Shown here in pieces: positions 1-5,871 of a stretch of DNA of 12,447 bases. Made by a program: the position numbers and the translations under genes. Position 1 is the stretch's first letter, and each line of letters begins with the position of its first letter. The stretch is from Puniceicoccales bacterium (GTDB taxonomy: Bacteria; Verrucomicrobiota; Verrucomicrobiia; Opitutales; UBA953), in the NCBI GenBank assembly GCA_031284845.1, contig JAITXH010000074.1, positions 1 to 12,447 of the forward strand, given 5' to 3'. The notes under the pieces are model-generated. The model was not told the DNA's origin. It was given only the letters and a program-made list of their open reading frames with translations, and made no database searches.

Positions 1-2
1 CC

Positions 3-293
3 GAGTGGGAGAAACAAAAAACGGCACTGCCGGAGGGCCTCGCCGACGAACAAAAAATCGCCTTGGAATCCGGCGTTTTTAAAAGCATCCGTTCAAGCCG
101 CCTCGCAGACATGGCCGGGCGCCTCTGCACGGTGTATGCGCAGCGCCCTGATGCCGCAGGCGCACGGGCGCTGCATTCTTCGCTCGCCGAGTTGGAGAAG
201 ACCGCGGGATTGCTCGAAGTGAATCTCAACGACACCGCCGCCATTGAATACATCCTGTTGCGCTGGATGCGCGCATGGAGCACGCGCAAATAG
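3..293 (+). CDS. holB: C-terminal fragment of probable DNA polymerase III delta-prime subunit
   Basis: The reading frame is open from the left edge and stops at TAG 291-293, so only about the last 96 residues are present and the start lies outside the window. The visible part is helical and charged. It ends with an LEKTAGLLEVNLNDTAAIEY-type segment followed by ILLRWMRAW. That pattern (helix, short L-x-x-N element, then a hydrophobic 'family member' helix) resembles the C-terminal collar domain of clamp-loader subunits such as delta-prime, which helps load the sliding clamp at replication forks. No ATPase motif is in view because that domain would lie upstream. The TTG at 63 is an internal Leu codon, not a start. 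The assignment rests on resemblance of a short tail, so another helical protein is possible. It converges on ligA with a 48-nt gap. Confidence 0.45.
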   Translation, partial: EWEKQKTALPEGLADEQKIALESGVFKSIRSSRLADMAGRLCTVYAQRPDAAGARALHSSLAELEKTAGLLEVNLNDTAAIEYILLRWMRAWSTRK

Positions 294-341
294 CACCGCC
301 ACACCACGGAGAAACTGCGTGGAAAAGGACTAGCTCCCGCT

Positions 342-2471
342 CTAAAACAACTCCGTCTGCACCGGCTTCCGGCGTTCAGCTTCCTCCCTCCGCTCACCCT
401 TCCCCTCCCCTTCCCCCGCCAGTAGAGCCAGCAACCCGGCCTCATCCAGCACAGGCACACCCAGCTCCACGGCTTTCGTCAACTTGCTCCCGGCCTCCTC
501 GCCGGCCACCACGTAGTCCGTCTTCGCGCTCACACTACCCGACACGCGCCCGCCTGCAGCCTCGATCTTCTCCCGCGCCTCCTCGCGCCCCAATGCAGAT
601 AACGTCCCCGTGAGCACAAAGGTTTTGCCCGCGAGCGCTCCGGCGGCGCTCCCCATACCTTCTCCAGAAAAATTCAATCCGGCGGTGCGCAGTTTTTCCA
701 CGAGGTCCCGATGTTCCGGGTCGGAAAACCAAGTAATGATACTTTGCGCCACCACCACGCCGACACCGTTCACAATGCTTTCCTCGTCCTTCAACTCCTG
801 CCCTTTTTTTCCGACTAACCTGCGCCGGAAATCGCCGTAGCCTGCCGCCGCCAACGCATCCAGCACCTTGAAATGCCGCGCCAGATCCTTCGCCGTCTGC
901 ATCCCCACGTTCGGAATACCCAAGGCGTGGATGAGCCGCCAAAGCTCGCGACGCTTGCTGGCCTCCAAAGCGGACAGCAGGTTGTCCGCCGACTTGTCAG
1001 CAAACTTGTCCAGCCCGAGTAATTGATTTTTGGATACGCCGTAAAGATCACACGGGCGGTTTGCCAATCCTGCTTCCACCAGTGCCCCGGCGACTGCCTG
1101 CCCGAAGTTTTCGATGTCGAGGCATTGCTTCGACGCGAAATGGGCGAGGCGGCGGATTTGCTGCTCACGCGTCGGCGTCTTCAGCCGCCAGACCACCTCC
1201 CCCTCCGGGCGCACGGCATCGAGGCCAAGCTCCGTGAGGCGCGCCGCAAAGTCAAAAGGCGCAATCCCGGCATCGCGCTTCTCCGCGACCACACGCACCA
1301 CTTGCGGAATGATTTCCCCGGCCTTTTCGACAACGACGAAATCTCCCTCGCGGATGTCCTTGCGGGCGATTTCATCGGCATTGTGCAGCGTGGCCCGCGA
1401 GACAGTCGTCCCGGCCAGCTCGACCGGCTCCAGCTCGGCCACGGGTGTGATCGCGCCCGTGCGCCCCACTTGCAGCGTGATGGCACGCAGGCGCGTCCCG
1501 GCCTGTTCGGGGGCAAATTTGTAGGCGATGGCCCAGTGGGGGAATTTGCTCGTCGCCCCGGCAAGGGCCTGCGCCGGCAGCGAGTCAAGTTTCACGACAG
1601 CGCCATCAGTCGGGTAAGTAAAATCGCGGCGGAGCCGGTCAAGCTGCTCAATGGCGTCCCGGGCGGCATCTGCGCCAGAAGCTTTTTTGAAAAATTCGAC
1701 CGCAGGCAGTTTCCAGCGCACCAAGGCGGCGTGGAAGGCGGAAAGCGAGGCAAACGCATCCGCAGGCTCGCAAAAGCCAAAACCGTAAAGCACGATTTCG
1801 AGCTTGCGAACGGCGGTTTCAGCAGGGTTGAGGAGTTTGACGGTGCCCGCAGCGAGATTGCGCGGATTGGCGTAAAGAGGCAGCCCGGCAGCCTCACGCT
1901 CGGCATTGATGCGCAAAAATTCAGCATTAGTCATGTAGATCTCGCCCCGTATCTCGATACGCTCCGGTGCGTCACCTTCGAGGGCGGACGGGAGCGAAGC
2001 GATAGTCCCGACATTGCGCGTGATGTCGTCGCCGACCGCACCATTGCCCCGTGTCACCGCACGCGTGAGCCGCCCGTGCTCGTAAGTGAGGCTGACGGCG
2101 AGACCGTCAATCTTCGGCTCCACGACGAAATCGAGCGGCTCGCCAGGCGGCAGGAGTTTTTGAAGCCGGGTGATAAAGGCGGCAAACTCGCCGGGGTGAT
2201 AGACGTTGTCGAGGCTGAGCATGGGGGCGCGGTGCTGCACCTTGGCAAAGCCTTCGGCGCGATCGTCGCCAGGTGTCTCGCCACCTGCGGCAACAGCCCC
2301 CGGAAGACCGCCAAGCAAGGTGTTAAGCTCGCGCCGGAGCTGGTCGTATTGGAAGTCGGTAATCTCCGGATTGGCCTGCAAATAATAGAGCACATCATGG
2401 CGCGCAAGCTCGGCACGCAATGCGGTAATGCGTGCGACCGTCACAGAGGACTGCGAATCGGGAATGCTCAT
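342..2471 (-). CDS. ligA: NAD-dependent DNA ligase LigA, zinc finger degenerate, C-terminal clamp-like motif
   Basis: LigA seals nicks between Okazaki fragments and in repair, using NAD+ to adenylate an active-site lysine. From the ATG at 2471 the protein has 709 residues. Visible parts in order: the NMN-binding Ia domain (LYYLQANPEITDFQYD, about 28-43); the adenylation motif EPKIDG with Lys120; TDGAVVKLD (288-296) and WAIAYKFAPE (313-322) of the nucleotidyltransferase fold; the OB-fold with GRTGAITPVA and HNADE; helix-hairpin-helix repeats (about 440-600); and a BRCT domain (about 611-686). The region that is normally the C4 zinc finger (about 405-447) keeps its flanks but has no cysteine. 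An acidic/basic linker ends in QTELF, like a beta-clamp-binding peptide. An upstream in-frame ATG at 2540 would add 23 residues, but a good promoter lies between the two ATGs, so 2471 is preferred. No Shine-Dalgarno sequence is visible. Confidence 0.96.
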   Translation of the reverse strand: MSIPDSQSSVTVARITALRAELARHDVLYYLQANPEITDFQYDQLRRELNTLLGGLPGAVAAGGETPGDDRAEGFAKVQHRAPMLSLDNVYHPGEFAAFITRLQKLLPPGEPLDFVVEPKIDGLAVSLTYEHGRLTRAVTRGNGAVGDDITRNVGTIASLPSALEGDAPERIEIRGEIYMTNAEFLRINAEREAAGLPLYANPRNLAAGTVKLLNPAETAVRKLEIVLYGFGFCEPADAFASLSAFHAALVRWKLPAVEFFKKASGADAARDAIEQLDRLRRDFTYPTDGAVVKLDSLPAQALAGATSKFPHWAIAYKFAPEQAGTRLRAITLQVGRTGAITPVAELEPVELAGTTVSRATLHNADEIARKDIREGDFVVVEKAGEIIPQVVRVVAEKRDAGIAPFDFAARLTELGLDAVRPEGEVVWRLKTPTREQQIRRLAHFASKQCLDIENFGQAVAGALVEAGLANRPCDLYGVSKNQLLGLDKFADKSADNLLSALEASKRRELWRLIHALGIPNVGMQTAKDLARHFKVLDALAAAGYGDFRRRLVGKKGQELKDEESIVNGVGVVVAQSIITWFSDPEHRDLVEKLRTAGLNFSGEGMGSAAGALAGKTFVLTGTLSALGREEAREKIEAAGGRVSGSVSAKTDYVVAGEEAGSKLTKAVELGVPVLDEAGLLALLAGEGEGKGERREEAERRKPVQTELF

Positions 2472-2496
2472 GAAATAGGGGAGATAGCCTAACCTC

Positions 2497-2525
2497 AGTG
2501 TAAAATCCACGTATTTTACTGTAAA
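2497..2525 (-). promoter_or_regulatory. Predicted sigma70-type promoter of ligA with overlapping repeats
   Basis: Read on the - strand, a -35 TTTACA (2520-2525) is followed by a 17-nt spacer and a -10 TACACT (2497-2502). Five and four of six bases match consensus. Transcription would begin about 18 nt before the ATG at 2471 and after the alternative ATG at 2540, which argues for the shorter protein. The same stretch carries three 7-nt units in alternating orientation on the + strand: GTAAAAT 2500-2506, ATTTTAC 2513-2519 and GTAAAAA 2521-2527. They could be an operator that covers the promoter, or AT-rich coincidence. Confidence 0.55.
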
Positions 2526-2625
2526 AATTTTGCTCGACATTTTTCGCCTTTTGCCTCAAGAAGATAATTTCCCCCGTCCCAGTGTTCGCCGGGGTAACTC
2601 TTTCTTTCAGTAACAAATATTAATC

Positions 2626-3957
2626 ATGTCCGACAAACTTCCTGAACCGAAGAAAATCTTAAAACCATCCTTCGCATATCTCATCGAAAAGAAACGCGAA
2701 GGCGGCGAATTTACCGACGAGGAAATCCGGCATATTGTGGATTCGATCATGGATCACGAGATGCCCGATACACAACAAGCCGCCCTTGCTATGGCCATTT
2801 TCTTCCGGCAGATGACTGCACAGGAAACAGCCACTTTCGCCAAGGAAATGATGCTCTCCGGAGAAGTTGTTGACCTCAGTAAAATCCACCACCCCAAGAT
2901 TTCCAAAGTCTCCACCGGAGGTGTCGGCGACAAGACCACAATGGTGCTGGCAGCGCTGGCCGCAGCAGCCGGAGTCGTCATGCCGGGCATGAATGGCAAA
3001 GACGAAGATTTCGTCATCTCCTCCGTCACCAAGCTCTCCAGCATCCCCGGCTTCAGGGGCAAGGTCACGCTCAAGGAATACGTGCAGCTTCTGACCAAGG
3101 TCGGATGTGCTGTCGTCGAACAATGTCCTGAAATCGCGCCCGCCGACGATCTCCTCTACACCCTCCGCCAAGTCACAGCCACCATCCCCAGCCTGCCGCT
3201 CATCACTGGCAGCATTCTCTCCCGCAAGCTCGCCGAAGGATGTGGCGGCCTCGTGGTGGATGTCAAATGGGGTAACGGCTCGTTCATCCGTTTCCGCGAG
3301 CAGGCACAACAGCTCGCACGCACCATCACCCGCGTAGCACGCAGCATGAACAGGCACTGCGTTGCACTCGTCACAGAGATCAACCAGCCCCTCGGCGACT
3401 CCGTCGGCACGGCCCTTGAGGTCAAAGAGGCTGTCGAACTTTTGAAAGGCGGCGGCACAGAGGATTTGAAGGAACTCGCACTCAAGCTCGGCATGGAAAT
3501 CGTCCGTCTGGCCGGAGTCGCAGGTTCGACGCTTTCCGCCAAACAGACCGTGGAAAAGCACCTCAACGACGGTTCCGCGCTGGCAAAATTTAAAGAGATG
3601 ATTCAAGCCCAAGGCGGCAAAACAGATTGGATAGACGATCCGGAAAAATTCCCAAAAGCGCAATATGTGCGCAAGCTCCCTGCGCCCAAACGCGGCTACG
3701 TCCACTCGATAGACGCCGGAAAAATCGCCCGTGGCGTGCAAGTGCTCGCCACGCGCAAAGACGGCACCATGGATCCTGCAGTCGGCATTACGGATATCCG
3801 CAAGGTAGCTACACAAGTGAAACAAGGCGAGCCACTCATCATGATTCACTACAACGACGAAGCACGCATGGAAGCCTCCTTGCACTACTTCCGCGACGCT
3901 TACCGCCTTGCGCCGAAAAAACCCCAATTGCGCCCGCTTATTGAGCGCGTCGCCTAG
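2626..3957 (+). CDS. Pyrimidine-nucleoside (thymidine) phosphorylase homologue with altered active site
   Basis: The 443-residue product matches the nucleoside phosphorylase class II fold along its full length: an N-terminal helical alpha domain (FAYLIEKKREGGEFTDEEI, MAIFFRQMT), the phosphate-loop region STGGVGD (96-102), APADDLLYTLRQVTAT (171-186), LITGSILSRKLAEG (192-205), VVDVKWGNGSF (210-220), and a C-terminal alpha/beta domain with VGITDIRK. Family enzymes convert thymidine or uridine plus phosphate to base plus (deoxy)ribose-1-phosphate in the cytosol. Arg181 and Ser196 of the pyrimidine site are kept. However, the KHSTGG histidine is Val95, the S/GRGLGHTGGTLDK loop is replaced at the same length by NGKDEDFVISSVTK (123-136), and the second substrate lysine is Arg200. 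Function may therefore differ, so I give no symbol. The gene is divergent from ligA. The leader has no Shine-Dalgarno sequence; GATAAT at 2563-2568 is a possible -10 without a good -35. Confidence 0.85.
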   Translation: MSDKLPEPKKILKPSFAYLIEKKREGGEFTDEEIRHIVDSIMDHEMPDTQQAALAMAIFFRQMTAQETATFAKEMMLSGEVVDLSKIHHPKISKVSTGGVGDKTTMVLAALAAAAGVVMPGMNGKDEDFVISSVTKLSSIPGFRGKVTLKEYVQLLTKVGCAVVEQCPEIAPADDLLYTLRQVTATIPSLPLITGSILSRKLAEGCGGLVVDVKWGNGSFIRFREQAQQLARTITRVARSMNRHCVALVTEINQPLGDSVGTALEVKEAVELLKGGGTEDLKELALKLGMEIVRLAGVAGSTLSAKQTVEKHLNDGSALAKFKEMIQAQGGKTDWIDDPEKFPKAQYVRKLPAPKRGYVHSIDAGKIARGVQVLATRKDGTMDPAVGITDIRKVATQVKQGEPLIMIHYNDEARMEASLHYFRDAYRLAPKKPQLRPLIERVA

Positions 3958-3974
3958 CCCCAAGAGAAAGTAGG

Positions 3975-4025
3975 CCCCGCTCATCGGGGAACAAGTGGCG
4001 CGGGGAGGCACATGTGCTCTCCCCG
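3975..4025 (+). terminator. Tandem GC-rich hairpins after the phosphorylase gene
   Basis: The first hairpin pairs CCCCG (3975-3979) with CGGGG (3985-3989) around CTCAT. The second pairs CGGGGAG (4001-4007) with CTCCCCG (4019-4025). Its loop contains the palindrome GCACATGTGC (4008-4017), so the stem can extend inward with one unpaired T. The tail after the second stem (TCCTTCT) is only partly T-rich, so this may be an imperfect intrinsic terminator or an RNA 3'-end stabiliser. It separates the phosphorylase from the sigma-factor unit. Confidence 0.5.
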
Positions 4026-4059
4026 TCCTTCTGGCCTTAATCTCAAGGTCTGTGTTTCT

Positions 4060-4087
4060 TTTACCATTATCCGGGGTTTACTATAGC
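4060..4087 (+). promoter_or_regulatory. Weak promoter candidate just before the ECF sigma gene
   Basis: TTTACC (4060-4065), a 16-nt spacer and TATAGC (4082-4087), or alternatively the overlapping -10 TACTAT (4079-4084), lie immediately before the ATG at 4091. With TACTAT the transcript would begin about at the start codon, giving a leaderless mRNA. With TATAGC it would begin after the start codon, which does not fit this start. The -35 match is poor for TACTAT. Confidence 0.22.
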
Positions 4088-4090
4088 TTC

Positions 4091-4702
4091 ATGCGAGACA
4101 CATCACAGGAAGAACGCTCCGACACTGATGAGACGGATATCCGGCTTATGCAGCTCGTTGGCACCGGCGACCAACAGGCGTTGCGCATGCTCATCACCCG
4201 GTGGCAAGATCCGCTCATCAACTTTTTTTACCGCTCCGTGCGTTCCGTCCAGACCGCAGAAGATCTCGCCCAGTCCGTCTTCATCCGCATCCACCGCAAT
4301 GCGCACAGCTATCAACCCCAAGCCCGGTTCACCACCTACATTTTCCACATCGCGCGCAACCTTCTCATCAACGAACTCCGCCGCGTGCGGCGCAAGCCCG
4401 CTGAACTCTACGATCCGACAGGATTCGCTCCAGAAATCTGCGGCGACGACGAGTCACAGCGCCGCTGCGCGGAAATTGAAGAAGCCTTTGCCGCAGCCAT
4501 TGTCACGTTGACCGAAAACCAACGCACGGCCCTGCTTCTTCATAAACAACAAGATCTCAGTTACGAAGAGATCGCCGCTGTGATGGAGACCTCCATGCCA
4601 CTGGTTAAGGCATGGATATTCCGCGGACGCCAAAAACTGCGAGAAACACTGAAAGACTTTCTAAACCCGCGCATTTCAGAGAATATCCGGGAAACTCGAT
4701 AA
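4091..4702 (+). CDS. ECF-family RNA polymerase sigma factor
   Basis: This is a 203-residue sigma70-family protein of the extracytoplasmic-function type, which directs RNA polymerase to a small regulon when released from an anti-sigma factor. Region 2 spans about 16-100 (DIRLMQLVGTGDQQALRML; AEDLAQSVFIRIHRN; FTTYIFHIARNLLINELRR), covering -10 recognition and core binding. A variable linker follows (about 101-132). Region 4 spans about 133-187 (LTENQRTALLLHKQQDLSYE, then the helix-turn-helix EEIAAVMETSMPLVKAWIFRGRQKLRETL), which recognises the -35 element. The linker has no region 3, as expected for ECF factors. A GTG at 3995 would add 32 residues, but these lie across the hairpin downstream of the previous gene and look hydrophobic and non-conserved, so the ATG at 4091 is chosen. 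The gene is 57 nt upstream of the probable anti-sigma gene and probably co-transcribed with it. Confidence 0.93.
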   Translation: MRDTSQEERSDTDETDIRLMQLVGTGDQQALRMLITRWQDPLINFFYRSVRSVQTAEDLAQSVFIRIHRNAHSYQPQARFTTYIFHIARNLLINELRRVRRKPAELYDPTGFAPEICGDDESQRRCAEIEEAFAAAIVTLTENQRTALLLHKQQDLSYEEIAAVMETSMPLVKAWIFRGRQKLRETLKDFLNPRISENIRETR

Positions 4703-4717
4703 TTACACCGCAACTCT

Positions 4718-4736
4718 CCCCTTCAAACGGGGTTTT
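4718..4736 (+). terminator. Small hairpin with T-tract between sigma and anti-sigma genes
   Basis: CCCC (4718-4721) can pair with GGGG (4729-4732) around a TTCAAAC loop, and TTTT (4733-4736) follows. The stem is short, so this is at best an attenuator that lowers read-through from the sigma gene into the anti-sigma gene. It may be chance. Confidence 0.25.
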
Positions 4737-4759
4737 CAAAAACAAGAGCACGACACACA

Positions 4760-5263
4760 ATGAAAAACAGGATCTCCAACGCCACACCCGATTCGCATCT
4801 GGACGCACTCCTCGCGCAGCGTCCCGTCTCCGCGCGGCCCGATTTCGCCGACGACGTGCTTCGCGCTATCGAGAGCGACAATGCTCTGGATGCCATCATA
4901 GATGAACGCCTGCTCTATCGCCCGCTTCGCGCCACACCCGCCCTCACCGAACGCCTTTTTCCCGTCCGCACCTTGTTATTTCGCCGCCTCATCCGGGTCG
5001 GCGCACCATTTGCCGCTGCACTCCTTGCTGGGATAGCGCTCATCCCCGCCTTTTTGCACAAAGACGCACCGCCACCCGCCATCGAAGAAATCATCGCACG
5101 GGCCATCTCCGAAGATCCCTCGCTGGCGATTCTTTTAAACAGCCAAAACACCGACCCAGGCACCGCGCCTGTCTCTTTGGACAGCGAGACGGCAAGCGCC
5201 GTTTCCGGGATCAACGACAACGTGCTAGTCTGGCTCGAAACTCTCGCCTATTATGAAAAATAG
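4760..5263 (+). CDS. Probable membrane anti-sigma factor (single-pass)
   Basis: I do not recognise a named family in this 167-residue protein. It has a cytosolic-type N-terminal region of about 75 residues (SHLDALLAQRPVSARPDFAD, then a charged helix around 30-50 ending in DERLLYRPLRA), a basic stretch (RTLLFRRLIR), and one transmembrane segment at about 79-99 (VGAPFAAALLAGIALIPAFL). A C-terminal region of about 65 residues would lie outside the membrane. This layout, directly downstream of an ECF sigma gene, is typical of anti-sigma factors that hold the sigma at the membrane. There are no cysteines and no HxxxCxxC motif, so it is not a zinc-binding (ZAS) anti-sigma factor. Its stop overlaps the next gene's start (ATGAAAAATAG, 5253-5263), which implies translational coupling. 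The function is inferred from context and topology. Confidence 0.7.
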   Translation: MKNRISNATPDSHLDALLAQRPVSARPDFADDVLRAIESDNALDAIIDERLLYRPLRATPALTERLFPVRTLLFRRLIRVGAPFAAALLAGIALIPAFLHKDAPPPAIEEIIARAISEDPSLAILLNSQNTDPGTAPVSLDSETASAVSGINDNVLVWLETLAYYEK

Positions 5264-5852
5264 CACCTGCATATCCACAGCCTTCTCCCTCTTCCTGCTC
5301 GCGTGCAGCGCAGCAGTAGTCTGCGCCGACGACACCGCGCCGCAGACACCGCCACAAAAGCAAACACCGCAGGCAGTCGCGCCGCCAGCCACTACCACCG
5401 CGCCTCTAGGCGCATTATCCAGAGAGGAATTGCGCGCCCTCATCCGCATCATAGACTTACCTCCTGAGAAATTGGCCTCTTTGCGCGAAGCCATCATCGA
5501 ATTGGAGAAAATGCCCTTGGAGAAACGCCGCGAGCTGGGCAAAAAGCTGAAAGAAGACCTGCACACCACCAGAAAGCCCGGAGAGCCAATGCGCCCGGAG
5601 TCCCCGCGCAATAACCCGCTCCTGCGTTACTGGCGTTCGCTGCCACCGGAAAAAGCCCGCGAAGAACAAAATAAATTCTGGAAGATGACGCCTGAGGAAC
5701 GGCGCGCTTACAGTGTCGCTATACGGGAAAAACTCCCGCCACCGCCACCACCGCACTTCGACCACCGCCGCGGAGACAGAAACAAGGAAGAGCGCCCTGC
5801 CCCGCCGCCACCACCACCGCCACCCCAGCCGCCCGTCAAGAGCCCGGAATGA
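5253..5852 (+). CDS. Exported proline-rich protein of sigma/anti-sigma operon
   Basis: This 199-residue protein has a short N-terminal signal sequence (MKN, hydrophobic core to about residue 24). It could be processed at a lipobox LLA-C (Cys18) or by signal peptidase I after VCA (residue 25). The mature part begins with a Pro/Thr/Gln-rich linker (28-52). A charged helical core (55-105 and 122-160) follows, with repeated L/W-P-P-E-K and M-P-L-E-K-R or M-T-P-E-E-R elements reminiscent of DUF3106-like proteins or of LTxxQ-type periplasmic proteins. It ends in a tail with six prolines (162-167), a short His/Arg/Asp segment, and eight prolines (184-191). It overlaps the anti-sigma gene by 11 nt, so it may be a periplasmic sensor, a modulator of anti-sigma release, or a regulon member. 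No specific function can be assigned. It ends 19 nt before the stop codon of the convergent hrpB gene. Confidence 0.75.
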   Translation: MKNSTCISTAFSLFLLACSAAVVCADDTAPQTPPQKQTPQAVAPPATTTAPLGALSREELRALIRIIDLPPEKLASLREAIIELEKMPLEKRRELGKKLKEDLHTTRKPGEPMRPESPRNNPLLRYWRSLPPEKAREEQNKFWKMTPEERRAYSVAIREKLPPPPPPHFDHRRGDRNKEERPAPPPPPPPPQPPVKSPE

Positions 5853-5871
5853 CAGGTTGCGCCCGCTTTCG

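Noticed and set aside
304..322. CCACG/CGTGG hairpin between the left-edge gene and ligA as a shared terminator
   Set aside because: It has only a 5-bp stem, a 9-nt loop and no T-tract on either strand.
1023..2492. Long + strand open frame opposite ligA (489 codons)
   Set aside because: It is antisense to a certain LigA gene. Its translation is Arg/Gly/Pro-rich without any recognisable domain and it is explained by codon bias of the GC-rich gene on the other strand.
2472..2540. 23-residue N-terminal extension of LigA from the ATG at 2540
   Set aside because: The predicted promoter lies inside this stretch and the conserved Ia domain begins just after the ATG at 2471.
2626..3957. Phosphorylase homologue as a pseudogene
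   Set aside because: The frame is intact, has the family length and keeps conserved segments throughout; replacement of the loop is gap-free, which suggests divergence rather than decay.
2659..4011. Long - strand open frame opposite the phosphorylase gene (450 codons)
   Set aside because: It is a mirror of a conserved coding region, with Cys/His/Phe-rich random composition and no motif.
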